DNA from: DATBFG01 sp036558645
GTDB taxonomy: Bacteria; Acidobacteriota; Terriglobia; Terriglobales; Acidobacteriaceae
Assembly: GCA_036558645.1 (NCBI GenBank)
Contig: DATBFG010000031.1
Coordinates: 1-53,368 of the forward strand
Length of the DNA: 53,368 nt
Reading direction: 5' to 3'
Positions 32,344 to 42,180 of this stretch are shown piece by piece. The notes beneath the pieces were generated by a model, which worked only from the letters and a program-made list of their open reading frames with translations, did no database searches and was not told the DNA's origin. Position numbers and translations under genes: made by a program. Positions within the stretch are counted from its first letter, which is position 1, and every line of letters begins with the position of its first letter.

Positions 32344-33765
32344 TCAAAGATTGTCCAAGTGGCGCCTACGCATGACGAAATATACGAGCGAAATCAGCCC
32401 GAGCAGAGGGAGAAATGTGGGGATCGTGTATTCGAGTCCACTTACCCAGGCAGTGCTGACCGCTATAGCAAGCATCGCCAGCAGGGCGCCGATCGTTGGC
32501 CAGGGATGGCGAGGAAGTTTCAACGGCAGTTTCGCCTCCTGATCTGGTCCGATCGAATTGCGAAAGCGCAGGTGGGTTACAAGGATGACGATCCACACGT
32601 AAAACATTCCGGCAACGGCCGTTCCATACAGCAACAGGAAGGCATTCTTGGGCACGAACACCGCCAGCAGTATGGCCGCAACCATCCCCCCGCTCGAAAG
32701 TGCCAGCGCGCGATGCGGAACTCCGTTTCCGCTGAGCACTCCCACCCATGTGGGAGCGTAGCTTCCACGCGAAAGGGAAAACAGCATGCGAGTGGAGAGA
32801 TAAAGGTTCGTGTTGGCGCTCGACAAAGCCGCAGTGATAACAACCAAGTTCATGATGCCGGCGGCGAAGGGAATGCCCGCTAACTCAAAGGCGCGCACGA
32901 AGGGGCTGCCGCTTATACTCGAGCTGCCAGTGCGATTCCATGGCGTCATCGCCAGCATGACCGTGATGGCCAGGACATAAAAAATGATAAGACGATAGAC
33001 AATTGTCTTCATGGCGCGCGGGATGCTGATCGCAGGATCTTCGGCTTCACCGGCAGTCACTGCGATCACTTCAACGCCCATGTAACTGGTGATCGTAAGA
33101 GTAAGGGCGAGCCAAACACCGCGCCAACCGTGGGGAAGAAATCCTCCATGCTGAGTTAGATTCGCGAATCCAAGGGCAGGCCACGGACCAATGCCAGTGA
33201 TGAAGAGGATGCCCACCGCAATGAAAGCGATGATCGCGACGACCTTGATAAGCGCAAACCAGTATTCGAATTCTCCGAAGTTGCCCACCTGAAAGGAATT
33301 GATCGTGATGAGCGCGGTGGACACTAGCACTACCCACGTCCAGGCGGGAACATGCGGCCACCAGTAGGCGAAGTAAATTGCTACCGCTGTCACTTCCGCC
33401 CCGATAGCAATGATCTGACAGAGTCCATAGGTTGCGCGGACCGTGAAACCCACCCAGGGACTCAAATACTTCTCCGCATAGACGCCGAAAGAGCCTGCAA
33501 CGGGGTGGACGACCGCCATTTCAGCGAGTGCATAAGCCATCACAATCGCAATCAGCGCTCCGATCAGATACGTGACGATGACGCCCGGTCCCGCCTGTGC
33601 GATGGTGACGCTGCTTCCGAGAAACAATCCAACGCCGATCGCGCCTCCGATCGCAATCATAGAGAGTTGGCGGGACTTCAACCGGCGTTGCAGCTGCTGT
33701 CCGTCCGGTGAGCTATCGGCGGCGATTGATGAGCCGGGTAGCGAAGGTTTTTCCAACTCTGACAC
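32344..33765 (-). CDS. Amino-acid permease, APC superfamily
   Basis: 473 residues from a GTG start preceded by GAGAGG. About 12 hydrophobic helices are visible. The first has the substrate/cation-binding unwound stretch SMIAIGGAIGVGLFLGSS, diagnostic of APC transporters of the AAT type. TSYMGVEVIAVTAGEAEDP around the sixth helix and TRMLFSLSRG near the eighth also fit. It moves an amino acid across the inner membrane with a proton. It is the last of six co-directional genes and lies 33 bases after the class V PLP gene, which suggests it imports the compound that those enzymes degrade. Confidence 0.92.
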   Translation of the reverse strand: MSELEKPSLPGSSIAADSSPDGQQLQRRLKSRQLSMIAIGGAIGVGLFLGSSVTIAQAGPGVIVTYLIGALIAIVMAYALAEMAVVHPVAGSFGVYAEKYLSPWVGFTVRATYGLCQIIAIGAEVTAVAIYFAYWWPHVPAWTWVVLVSTALITINSFQVGNFGEFEYWFALIKVVAIIAFIAVGILFITGIGPWPALGFANLTQHGGFLPHGWRGVWLALTLTITSYMGVEVIAVTAGEAEDPAISIPRAMKTIVYRLIIFYVLAITVMLAMTPWNRTGSSSISGSPFVRAFELAGIPFAAGIMNLVVITAALSSANTNLYLSTRMLFSLSRGSYAPTWVGVLSGNGVPHRALALSSGGMVAAILLAVFVPKNAFLLLYGTAVAGMFYVWIVILVTHLRFRNSIGPDQEAKLPLKLPRHPWPTIGALLAMLAIAVSTAWVSGLEYTIPTFLPLLGLISLVYFVMRRRHLDNL

Positions 33766-33798
33766 CAGGCCTCTCAGGTGGCTTTGAGATTGCCGCCT

Positions 33799-35049
33799 CT
33801 AGCGGCGGCTGATACTTTGCAAGACGCTTGCGAAGGTTTCGATCTCCTCAACGGTGTTGTAGTGCACCAACGAGGCGCGAACCGCTCCCGTCCTCTCGGG
33901 AATCCCCAGGCGGCGCAGCAGGCGCGGCGAGTACATGTTGCCATCCCGCACACCGATACCGTTGGTGGCGCACTGTTCGGTCACAGCCGCGGCGTCGACT
34001 CCCTTCAGGTTGAAGCAGATGGTGGGAACACGGTGTTGGAACTGTTGTGGATCGAGGACTCCATAGACCGAAACGCCATCAAGGGCAGAAAAGCGGCGTA
34101 GCACTTCGCCGGTCAGATAGAGCTCGTAGTTGCGGATAGCTTCCATGGCGGTGACCAGAAGAGTGCGCGAAGGGGTCAGTTTTCCGTCTCTCAGCACCTT
34201 GCGCCCTAGTTCCTCTAGATACGCGATGGCTGCATTCATTCCGGCAACGTTTTCGTATACATAGGTTCCGACCTCGATCTTGGTAGGCACTTCATCGGGG
34301 ATGAAATCTTCGCGGAAGGTCGGAAGCTTTTCGAGGAGTTCACGCTTGCCCCAGAGAAAACCCATGTGCGGCGCGAAGATCTTGTAGCCGGAGCAGACCA
34401 GGTAGTCGCAATTCCAGTCCTGAACATCAACCACGCCATGCGGAGCATAGTGGACAGCATCGAGAAACAGTTCTGCGCCGGCGGCGTGTGTCATGGCGGC
34501 GACTTGTTTCACATCGACGATCGATCCTACAGCGTTCGAAGCGACAGCACAGGCAACGAGCCGTGTCTTAGGGCCAAGTAAGGGCGCCAGATCGTCGACG
34601 TCAAGCGTACCGTTGTCGCGCATCTTCCACCAACGAATCTCGACGCCGCGGTTCTGCAACGCAAGCCACGTGGCGATATTGGCTTCGTGATCGAGCTCTG
34701 TGACGACGATTTCCGTACGCGAGCCGAGTATTTCCGCGAGCGCAAGGCTGACGATGCGGATGAACGACGTGGCATTCATGCCGAATGCGACCTCGGCAGG
34801 TTCGCGCGCGTTAAGAAACGTGGCGACGCTCTGTCGGGCGCGGCGAATCCCGGCGTCCACCTCCTGGCTCCTGCCGTAGCGGCCGCCGCGCTGCACATTG
34901 CACAGGACGAGATGGTCCTGAACTGCATCGAGAACGATCTGCGGGACCTGCGCTCCGGCGCCGTTATCAAAGAAGATGAACCTATCCTCGGTTTGCAGGG
35001 CCGGGAAGACGCTGCGCACCCATTCGATCGGGAAGTTTGAGCTTGTCAT
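33799..35049 (-). CDS. Class V aminotransferase fold PLP enzyme, cysteine desulfurase-like
   Basis: 416 residues. The PLP-binding Lys is in LVCSGYKIFAPHMGFLWG and the ring-stacking and phosphate motifs are FGMNATSFIRIV, TELDHEANI and LFLDAVHYAPHG. The fold is that of SufS/Csd-like proteins, and this group includes many proteins of unsettled specificity. The Cys loop of true desulfurases is not evident: the C-terminal part reads EQCATNGIGVRDGNMYS. It starts four bases inside the end of the metallo-hydrolase gene (ATGA overlap) and is followed by the permease, so it is translated in step with them and probably acts on an imported amino acid. Confidence 0.87.
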   Translation of the reverse strand: MTSSNFPIEWVRSVFPALQTEDRFIFFDNGAGAQVPQIVLDAVQDHLVLCNVQRGGRYGRSQEVDAGIRRARQSVATFLNAREPAEVAFGMNATSFIRIVSLALAEILGSRTEIVVTELDHEANIATWLALQNRGVEIRWWKMRDNGTLDVDDLAPLLGPKTRLVACAVASNAVGSIVDVKQVAAMTHAAGAELFLDAVHYAPHGVVDVQDWNCDYLVCSGYKIFAPHMGFLWGKRELLEKLPTFREDFIPDEVPTKIEVGTYVYENVAGMNAAIAYLEELGRKVLRDGKLTPSRTLLVTAMEAIRNYELYLTGEVLRRFSALDGVSVYGVLDPQQFQHRVPTICFNLKGVDAAAVTEQCATNGIGVRDGNMYSPRLLRRLGIPERTGAVRASLVHYNTVEEIETFASVLQSISRR

Positions 35050-35915
35050 TCTTTATGTGCCTGCAACTGCTGATAGATGACGGATGCGTTGTCTGCGAAG
35101 GTGGCTTCGTATTTCGAAAACTGACGGAAGTCCGAAAACTTTTCGAGATGAAGGTTCTGTTCAATCTGATCGAGGGAGTCGCCCTTCGCTTTCAGATCGA
35201 CGACCTGCTGGTACAGACTGGCCATATAGTCGCGGAAGCGTTGCAGATCAGCTTTCGTCGAGAGTTCGAAGTGTCCGGGCACGACATGTTCTAGTGGCAT
35301 GGTGAGTGCGTGATCGAGAATCCGGATCCAGTTGGCGGCGCTGCCATTGTCCATCGCTGGGCATGAGCGGTTTAGAAAGATGTCCCCCATCGCAATGGCA
35401 TGCTGCTGCGGGAAGTAGACCAGAGCATCGCCAGACGTATGTGCCTTGCCAGAAAAGAAAATCTCCGCAACGTAGGGATCGAGGTGAAGGGTAACCTGCT
35501 TCTGAAAAGTCAGGTCAGCCGGGTGGAAGTGAAACTTCTCCATGGCTGGGGTCTTGCTGACGTCGAGCGTGCGATCGCGAGTGAAGTCAGTAGTGATTAC
35601 GACCGCATCTGATCCTACAACTGAATTACCACCCTGGTGATCGGGATGATAGTGCGTGTTGACGATGTAACGGACGGGCAGCGGCGAAACTGCGCGGATC
35701 GCCCGGAGGAGTTTCCCGCCTTCCATTTCGTTCAGTCCGGTGTCGACAACGAGAATCGCCTTCTCGCCAACGAGAAACGTGGCGTTGGCGCTGGCATCGT
35801 TGTCAGAAATATAGGCATAGAGGCCAGGACCGATGGACTGGGCAGCGGGCGCCGCAAAAGCCAGTGCCGAGCCGATTGACAGCCCGACGACGAGTTTGAG
35901 AGCGGTCAGGCGCAT
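35046..35915 (-). CDS. Secreted metallo-beta-lactamase-fold hydrolase
   Basis: 289 residues with a signal peptide (LKLVVGLSIGSALAFAAPA). The zinc ligands are all present: H88, H90, D92 and H93 (NTHYHPDHQGG), H159 (GKAHTSGD), D178 (GDIFLN) and H215 (VPGHFEL), so a binuclear zinc enzyme in the periplasm is expected. The group includes lactonases, thioesterases and beta-lactamases, and the substrate cannot be chosen from sequence. The start lies four bases after the TonB receptor stop and the stop overlaps the next gene, so it is part of a tight operon. Confidence 0.9.
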   Translation of the reverse strand: MRLTALKLVVGLSIGSALAFAAPAAQSIGPGLYAYISDNDASANATFLVGEKAILVVDTGLNEMEGGKLLRAIRAVSPLPVRYIVNTHYHPDHQGGNSVVGSDAVVITTDFTRDRTLDVSKTPAMEKFHFHPADLTFQKQVTLHLDPYVAEIFFSGKAHTSGDALVYFPQQHAIAMGDIFLNRSCPAMDNGSAANWIRILDHALTMPLEHVVPGHFELSTKADLQRFRDYMASLYQQVVDLKAKGDSLDQIEQNLHLEKFSDFRQFSKYEATFADNASVIYQQLQAHKE

Positions 35916-35919
35916 GACG

Positions 35920-38900
35920 TCAGAAGGCGATCTTCACCGCAAGTTGAATCAGGCGTGGTCCGCCCGATCCGAGACCGACGTTGTTCTGGGCAGCGTCGGG
36001 AGTCGTAAATAGCGCTCCGAAATTTGGAGCCGCCAGAATGCTGGCGGGCAATGCGAAGGCCGGATGATTGGCGATGTTGAAGAATTCGGCGCGGAACTGT
36101 GCGTTTACGCGCTCGCCAATTTTCGCGTTCTTCATAATGGAGAAATCGAAGTCACTGTATCCGGGACCGCGGACGATGTTGCGTCCGGCATCGCCGAAGG
36201 TGAGAGGCTGATTGGGAACGAAGGCTGCAGTATTGAACCATTTCTGCACGGTGTGAGGCCCGGCATTCGGATCGCCGATCAAGTCCGGTCGGTCGTTGCC
36301 TAATCCAGTGCCACTCAGGCCTTGTCCGGTAAGGACTGAGAACGGCTGCCCGGTCTGCCAGGTGAGAATTCCACCCAGTTCCCAGCCTGCGCCTAGAACC
36401 TTGGGGAGCTTGGGTGCTCTGGGCACTTCGTAGTTGAAACTCCACACGAACCGATGGCGAATGTCGAAGTCGCTGTCTCCGCGTTCCGCCCCGAGATCGT
36501 AGTTGTTCTGCGGAAAGATCGTGGTGGCGTTGGCACCTGATCCGAAGAAGACCGATGCGCCATCGATCGAGTGCGACCATGTGTATGAGGCGAGGAATGA
36601 CAAGCCGTGACTGAAGCGCTTGTCGAGTTTGGCCTGGAAGCTGTTGTAGTTCGAACTGACCACGTCCTCAGCCTGGAAAAGCTGCGCGAAACCGAAGAAG
36701 GGCGTGCGAACTATGCTCGGCATCGCGGCCCACAACTGGTTATCGTAGAGTAACTGCGCGATGAACGGAGGTATACCGAGCAAAGTCATGCGGTCCACAA
36801 CGTTAGGTGTGAGAGTATCGATCGCCTGCTTGGTGATATAAGCCTGATCGATCTGGCGAAACCGCGGCAGCTTGGTGCCGGTGGTGCCCACATACGCGAG
36901 CTCGAGAACCATCTTTCCTGGAAGCTGGTCCTGAATAGACAAGTTGTAGTGCTGGGCGTAGGGTGTGCGCAGATTCTGCTGCGTGATGGTGAGGACGGGG
37001 AACCCGGAAGGTGCGAAGGCATTGGGCCATTGCGTAAAAGGGAACGGGGTGAAGAAGTCTGGCAGGAACGGCGGGTTCAGCATCACATTGCCTGGGATGT
37101 TGCCGATGATTGTTTCGTAGAACACACCATATCCTGTTCGCAGCACGGTCTTGCCGTTGTTGAAGATGTCCCAAGCCAGGCCAATGCGTGGCGCGAAGTT
37201 GTTGTGATCACCGTCATAAATGCCGCCAACTTGATCCTGCGTCACAACACCTGAGGCCTGGAGTGCGGGTAGATCGTTCTGAATATTGGGATCCGTGGGA
37301 TCGAGGAACGTTGTGTAGTTCTGCGGCCGCCACGAACTGAGAAGACCATTCGATTCGTGGAGGACGGTGTTGAGTTCGTAGCGCAGGCCGTAGTTCAGCG
37401 TGAGGTTGGGCCGCAGGCGAAACGTGTCCTGGAAAAACAGTCCGTAGCTCTGGTTGGTGAAGTCCCGATTCGAATTTCCCACAAACTGAAGAGCGCCGTC
37501 TGGAATTCCCAAGGCGAAGTCGATCAGCGAATTGGGAACGTTCGCTGGGCCTCCTTGGCTATCGGTGCCTGCAAGGTTGTTGTTGCCGCTAAAGCTGATC
37601 TGTCCGCTGAAGGCCAAGTCATAGAGGCGGTTGAGTTGCAAGTAACGAATGTCGCCGCCCGCTTTGAATGAGTGGCGGGCTGTGGTGTGTGAGAGGTTAT
37701 CGATCCACTCGAATGTATTGGCGGCGGTCCGGTTCGGCTGATCAATCGCTCCACCGAGATTTGAGACCGAAGAACTACCGGAAACAAATCCTCCGGCGAA
37801 CGCAAGTTGCGGAATGTTGCCAAGGCTGAGCGGCGCATCCGGCGCCCAACCCGTGTTGAAGCCATAGTCGGCAGCCTTGGGGCCGGGTTGGGTGGTGAGC
37901 GATAGATTCAGCCGATTGAAACCAAAGCGTGCCTCGTTGATCGTTCTGGGACTGAGCACAGCGGTGTAGGAGATCGCGACGAGATGGCTATCGCCGCTCT
38001 GCGTGATGCCGTATCCCGGAACATTGGTGCCACTCTGCCCTGGTGTGAAGGGGAAAAAGCTGTCGATCCCAGTCCGGCTGTAACGACCCGAGAGGGTGTC
38101 GGAGCTGCGCAGATGCTGATCGATTTTCACCAGAAACTGATCCGTGCTGTCGGTCTGGTTCGGCGCGGAGATGAAATTCCCCGAGGGATCGTTGAGGTTC
38201 GGGTTGGGGAACAAATTGAAGAGTTCCGCGCTGACCGGATTCACCGTAACAGTGATTGGATTTCCGTTCTGATCCACGAAGTTGCCGGCACGTTCGGCGA
38301 GCGTGGGAACATTGGTGATGCGGGTGATACCGGCGGTCCGACGGAAGCCTTCGTAGTTGAGGAAGAAAAACGTCTTGTCTTTGATGATGGGGCCGCCAAT
38401 GGTTCCGCCGAACTGATTCAGACGAAGCTCCGACTGCGGGAATTGGGAGTCGTTGAAATAATTCCGGGAGTCGAGTGCGTCGTTGCGGAAAAATTCGTAT
38501 GCCGAGCCGTGAATCGCGTTGGTGCCTGATTTTGTAACTAGGTTCACGACTGAACCGGTGTTGCGTCCGTATTCGGCTGAAAAAGTGTTGGTTTGGACCT
38601 CGAATTCCTGAATAGAATCAATCGACGGGATCTGCGCCGCTGTTCCCCCGAAGTAATCGTTGTTGTCGATGCCATCGACGCGGAAATTGTTGGAGGTGGA
38701 TCGCTGGCCGTTTGACGAGTATCCGGAGACACCTCCTTCACCGCCTTGCTGTCCCCCACCGCCTCCGGAAGCCGCAACACCCGGGTTGAGGCGTGCCAGT
38801 TGCGCGAAGTCACGTCCATTGAGCGGCAGGTCTTCCACCTTTCGGTTGTCGATAATTTCGCCGAGCTTTGAGCTCTCGGTCTGGGTGAGCGCGGCATCCG

Positions 38901-39270
38901 CCTGCACTTCGACAACTTCGTTTTTCGCGCCGACGCGCAGCACCAAGTCGACTGAGCGCGTCTGATCGACGCCAACCTCAATTCCGGTAGTGGTCCGGAT
39001 GGCGAACCCCGCGGCCTCAGCTTTGAGTTGGTACACGCCGGTGGGAAGACCAGTCACGCGAAAGACGCCGTTGTCGGCAGAGGTGGTCTGGCGCTGCAAT
39101 CCAGTCGAAGGATTGGTCACAGTGACCGTAGCGTTCGCAATGTTCGCGCCTTTTTCGTCGCGGATCATCCCTACGATGCCGCCCTCGGTCGTCTGGGCAA
39201 ACGCGCCGCCGCCGAGCCATAGCAGTACCGCCATCGAGAACAGCGTTGACTTCAACGTCGTAAGCCGCAT
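35920..39270 (-). CDS. TonB-dependent receptor, Oar-type
   Basis: 1116 residues from ATG 39270 with AGGAGG upstream. Signal peptide ending GGGAFAQ; carboxypeptidase-regulatory-like domain at about 27-115 (GGIVGMIRDEKGANIANATV); plug domain with LPLNGRDFAQLARLNPGVAA, FRVDGIDNNDYFGG and LVTKSGTNAIHGSAYEFFRN; then a long barrel ending LAVKIAF, with the terminal Phe needed for outer-membrane insertion. A Gly-rich stretch near residue 165 (ASGGGGGQQGGEGG) is unusual in the plug region. It lies between an amidohydrolase and a metallo-hydrolase in a single operon, so it probably takes up the substrate of those enzymes. Confidence 0.93.
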   Translation of the reverse strand: MRLTTLKSTLFSMAVLLWLGGGAFAQTTEGGIVGMIRDEKGANIANATVTVTNPSTGLQRQTTSADNGVFRVTGLPTGVYQLKAEAAGFAIRTTTGIEVGVDQTRSVDLVLRVGAKNEVVEVQADAALTQTESSKLGEIIDNRKVEDLPLNGRDFAQLARLNPGVAASGGGGGQQGGEGGVSGYSSNGQRSTSNNFRVDGIDNNDYFGGTAAQIPSIDSIQEFEVQTNTFSAEYGRNTGSVVNLVTKSGTNAIHGSAYEFFRNDALDSRNYFNDSQFPQSELRLNQFGGTIGGPIIKDKTFFFLNYEGFRRTAGITRITNVPTLAERAGNFVDQNGNPITVTVNPVSAELFNLFPNPNLNDPSGNFISAPNQTDSTDQFLVKIDQHLRSSDTLSGRYSRTGIDSFFPFTPGQSGTNVPGYGITQSGDSHLVAISYTAVLSPRTINEARFGFNRLNLSLTTQPGPKAADYGFNTGWAPDAPLSLGNIPQLAFAGGFVSGSSSVSNLGGAIDQPNRTAANTFEWIDNLSHTTARHSFKAGGDIRYLQLNRLYDLAFSGQISFSGNNNLAGTDSQGGPANVPNSLIDFALGIPDGALQFVGNSNRDFTNQSYGLFFQDTFRLRPNLTLNYGLRYELNTVLHESNGLLSSWRPQNYTTFLDPTDPNIQNDLPALQASGVVTQDQVGGIYDGDHNNFAPRIGLAWDIFNNGKTVLRTGYGVFYETIIGNIPGNVMLNPPFLPDFFTPFPFTQWPNAFAPSGFPVLTITQQNLRTPYAQHYNLSIQDQLPGKMVLELAYVGTTGTKLPRFRQIDQAYITKQAIDTLTPNVVDRMTLLGIPPFIAQLLYDNQLWAAMPSIVRTPFFGFAQLFQAEDVVSSNYNSFQAKLDKRFSHGLSFLASYTWSHSIDGASVFFGSGANATTIFPQNNYDLGAERGDSDFDIRHRFVWSFNYEVPRAPKLPKVLGAGWELGGILTWQTGQPFSVLTGQGLSGTGLGNDRPDLIGDPNAGPHTVQKWFNTAAFVPNQPLTFGDAGRNIVRGPGYSDFDFSIMKNAKIGERVNAQFRAEFFNIANHPAFALPASILAAPNFGALFTTPDAAQNNVGLGSGGPRLIQLAVKIAF

Positions 39271-39300
39271 AAGTCCTCCTCGCCGGACAACCCTTAAGGT

Positions 39301-40629
39301 TCAATTAACCGGCACGCTTGTCCCGGAGATTTCATTTTTGTAAACCACTCCATCCTTCATGACGAACTGCACATGCTGAAGTAAGCGAACATCCTGCAAA
39401 GGATCGCCCTTGACCGCGACCATGTCGGCAAGCATCCCCGCGCGAATAGCTCCGATGCGATCGGACCAGCCCATCAGTTCCGCAGCGTTGGTCGTGCCGG
39501 CCTGCAGCGCTTTTAGGGGCGAGAGGCCGAGCTGTACCATCGACCAGAACTCGCCTCCGTTCATGCCGTGCGGATAAACCCCGGCGTCGGTGCCAAGTGC
39601 CACACGCACATCGCTGGCGAATGCTGCTTTCATATTCTTCTTGGCTGCGGGAATGATGATGGCGACCTTTTCGAGAACCCAGGGCGGAAGGTGCATGCTT
39701 GGGGCATTCTCCTCGAACCAGAAGAGCGGAAAAGACGTTGGTACGAGGAAGGTGTGATGCTCTTTCATCAGGGCAATGCCATCGTCGTCGAGAAAGATGC
39801 CGTGTTCGATCGAATCGACGCCGGCGCGAACCGCGTCCTTAATGGACAGCGCAGAATGCGCATGGGCAGCGACTTTCCGGCCGAGGCGATGCGATTCTGC
39901 GATCAGAACTGTCATCTCCTCGGGGCTGTACTGCTCGAGCATCGGATTGTCGCCCTTGGAAAATACGCCGCCCGAGGCGCAGAACTTCACGACATCGGCG
40001 CCGTACTTGATGACTTCGCGAACGCGGTGCATCACGGCTTCATCGCCGTCGGCCACACCTTCCGCCGAATAATGAAATTCAAAGGGCAGCAAGCTGTTGT
40101 CGCAGTGTCCGCCGGTAATTCCGAGCGGCGGTCCGGAGACCTGCATACGCGGTCCGATGACGTCACCCACGTTGATCGCATCGCGAAGTGCGACGTCCGC
40201 ATAACCCTCTGCGCCGACATTTCGCACCGTGGTGAAACCGGCCATCAGAGTGAGCCGTGCGTTCTTGGCGCCGATTAGAGCCGCTCGCGGAGTTGAGATC
40301 CCCAGGCCCTCATAACCACCTCCGCCGGAATTCGAGGTCAGGTGCGTATGAACATCGATGAATCCCGGTAGCAGGGTGGCGTCGCCCAGATCGATCACTG
40401 TGGCGCCAGCGGGCGCAGATCCGCCGCTTCCGACCGATTGAACCTTGTTCCCGACGATGACCACGACAGGACGATCGACCATGCGCCCGGTGGCTGGATC
40501 GAAGAGCTTTCCGGCGCGAACGACGATGGTGGCGGCTGACTTACTCTCCTGCGCGGGCGCGACCCCCGCGCTCAGGAAGAGGACGGCCAACAGCGATGCA
40601 ATGACTTGGCAATCCCGTGAGAGGCGCAT
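39301..40629 (-). CDS. Secreted metal-dependent amidohydrolase (Xaa-Pro dipeptidase/imidazolonepropionase-like)
   Basis: 442 residues from ATG 40629; a GTG at 40668 overlaps the previous gene and would spoil the signal peptide (VIASLLAVLFLSAGVAPAQ). The TIM-barrel metal ligands are visible: H94 and H96 (DVHTHL), a Lys near 215 that would be carboxylated (VVKFCASGG), H256 or H258 (AAHAHS), H276 (IEHGIFL) and catalytic D348 (LGTDAG). The family hydrolyses amide bonds of small cyclic or dipeptide compounds; several relatives are prolidases. It is preceded by a PLP enzyme and followed by a TonB receptor, so a dipeptide or amino-acid derivative is the likely substrate. Confidence 0.9.
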   Translation of the reverse strand: MRLSRDCQVIASLLAVLFLSAGVAPAQESKSAATIVVRAGKLFDPATGRMVDRPVVVIVGNKVQSVGSGGSAPAGATVIDLGDATLLPGFIDVHTHLTSNSGGGGYEGLGISTPRAALIGAKNARLTLMAGFTTVRNVGAEGYADVALRDAINVGDVIGPRMQVSGPPLGITGGHCDNSLLPFEFHYSAEGVADGDEAVMHRVREVIKYGADVVKFCASGGVFSKGDNPMLEQYSPEEMTVLIAESHRLGRKVAAHAHSALSIKDAVRAGVDSIEHGIFLDDDGIALMKEHHTFLVPTSFPLFWFEENAPSMHLPPWVLEKVAIIIPAAKKNMKAAFASDVRVALGTDAGVYPHGMNGGEFWSMVQLGLSPLKALQAGTTNAAELMGWSDRIGAIRAGMLADMVAVKGDPLQDVRLLQHVQFVMKDGVVYKNEISGTSVPVN

Positions 40630-40654
40630 GGTTCTTCGTTCTCTTTCTGTCACT

Positions 40655-41818
40655 TCATGTCGCAGCACCGGTAGGCGCCGGCGAAGTGGTAAACAAGTCC
40701 AGGTGCTGGGAGATAAGGCTAAGCACTGTTTTCACCTCATCGAGCGTGTTGTAAGCGTGAAGCGAAAGGCGCAAACCATCGTGACGGCTGGAACAGACGA
40801 CGCGGTTCTCATCGAAGATTCTGACAAGGTTGTTAGCGTCGGGAGCCTGCAATACGACCAGCGGTCCCACGCTGTCGGCCGGCGTCTTGATGCGGACGCC
40901 AAGCTCAGTTACGCCCTGGACTAATGCTTGCGTCAGGCGGCGAACTTCGGCAGCGACATTCGCGAGACCAAGGTCTTGCAGCAATTTGACGCCAGTCATG
41001 GCGCCATAAATCGAAGGAATGGGCGGTGTTCCCGTTTCAAAGCGTCGAGTTCCAGGAGCAGGGTCAAGCAGCTTAACGTCGAAGGCGAAAGGATTTCGTT
41101 GCCCAAACCAGCCCGTGGCGGTTGGCACCAGCGAGTCCGCAAGGTCTTCGCGCACATAAAGGAAAGCCACACCCGGCGGTCCAAGGAGATACTTGAGCGT
41201 CCCGGAGACGTATGCGTCGACGTTCATCGCTTTGACGTCGATCGGTCGGGTTCCGCAATCCTGATAATCGTCGAGCAACACCAGCGCGCCGCGGTCATGC
41301 GCAATTCTTACGACCTCGGCAAGCGGGCTGCGAAAACCATTTCTAAAGCAGATGTGCGTGACAGGGACAATCAGCGTGTTGCGATCGACCAGTACATCGT
41401 AGGCTTCGGGACGCATGCGGTTGCCCGCTGCCTCGGCAAAGATTACATCTGCACCGCGTGCGCGCTGAGAAAGCCAGATGTGCCCCATGGTGGGGAATTC
41501 GAATTCCCCAAGTACGACCTTCTTTCGTTCCGTGTATGACAAGGCACTGGCGAGTGAGTTCACACCCGCCGAAGCGCTGGGGACGATAGCGACTTCTTCC
41601 GGGCGGGCGTTGATGAAGGAGGCGAACTGGCGGCGCGCGGCCTCGTACTGGTCTACCCAAACGTCCCAAGGAGAGCCCTTGCGATGCCAACTGAGTACCC
41701 ACTCGCCGATCGCCTTTTCGACGTCGTGAGAAAGAGCGCCTTGGGAGCAACTGTTGAGATAGATCTTTTCCTGAAGAATGGGGAACCTGGCGCGAAATGC
41801 AGCAACGTCGGAAGCCAC
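40655..41818 (-). CDS. Class V aminotransferase fold PLP enzyme, isopenicillin-N-epimerase-like
   Basis: 387 residues from a GTG at 41818 preceded by AAGAGG. The PLP Lys is in AYVSGTLKYLLGPPGVAFLY, with LLDDYQDCGTRPIDV (the Asp that contacts the PLP ring nitrogen) and EFPTMGHIW. The N terminus FRARFPILQEKIYLNSCSQG is typical of the CsdA/NifS-like set, and the later part (PAPGTRRFETGTPPIPSIYG) is typical of epimerase-like members. There is no signal peptide. It is the first gene of the six-gene minus operon, transcribed away from the divergent TonB receptor at 42181. Amino-acid racemisation, epimerisation or beta-elimination are all possible. Confidence 0.87.
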   Translation of the reverse strand: MASDVAAFRARFPILQEKIYLNSCSQGALSHDVEKAIGEWVLSWHRKGSPWDVWVDQYEAARRQFASFINARPEEVAIVPSASAGVNSLASALSYTERKKVVLGEFEFPTMGHIWLSQRARGADVIFAEAAGNRMRPEAYDVLVDRNTLIVPVTHICFRNGFRSPLAEVVRIAHDRGALVLLDDYQDCGTRPIDVKAMNVDAYVSGTLKYLLGPPGVAFLYVREDLADSLVPTATGWFGQRNPFAFDVKLLDPAPGTRRFETGTPPIPSIYGAMTGVKLLQDLGLANVAAEVRRLTQALVQGVTELGVRIKTPADSVGPLVVLQAPDANNLVRIFDENRVVCSSRHDGLRLSLHAYNTLDEVKTVLSLISQHLDLFTTSPAPTGAAT

Positions 41819-42180
41819 GCGACCTCTTTTTTGCGACTGAAATAGACCGTAGTTCGAGAAAATGCCGGATCGGGCGCAAAATACCGCGAGGGGTGCGGCG
41901 TGTCAAGATGATTCTGAAGATATATGAGTGGTATGCAAGCAAAACACGTCGTGGTCAGGCAGGGTCATTAACTAGAAAGGCCACATAACATGAATAGTTT
42001 GTTCATCTTTTAATACCCCAAAGCACGGAATCGCATACAACCAGCGTGCTCAACCAATCTTTGCTGTCAGTGAAATTCATGCGCTGACTGGCATTTCTTG
42101 TGCATACCATAAAAATCCTCTTGACATGTCGGTGTCACAGGATTAACTTCCGCGGCAATTCGCTGTGAAGGAGCTCTCCC
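41819..42180. promoter_or_regulatory. Divergent regulatory region with three GTATGC motifs
   Basis: 362 bases without a gene between two operons. GGTATGCA occurs at 41930-41937 (plus strand) and at 42101-42108 (minus strand), and the close variant TGTATGCG at 42032-42039 (minus strand). The minus-strand copy at 42101 sits in TGGTATGCACAA, an imperfect dyad of the TNGT-N4-ACNA kind used by FadR-type GntR proteins. The FCD-type GntR gene ends the plus operon and is the natural candidate. The motif count is small. Confidence 0.45.
42121..42149 (+). promoter_or_regulatory. Possible sigma-70 promoter for the TonB receptor at 42181
   Basis: A perfect TTGACA at 42121-42126 is followed after 17 bases by TAACTT at 42144-42149, a weak -10 box. 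The leader would be about 25 bases, with the ribosome site GAAGGAG before the ATG. A GTATGC motif ends 13 bases upstream of the -35 box. Confidence 0.45.
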
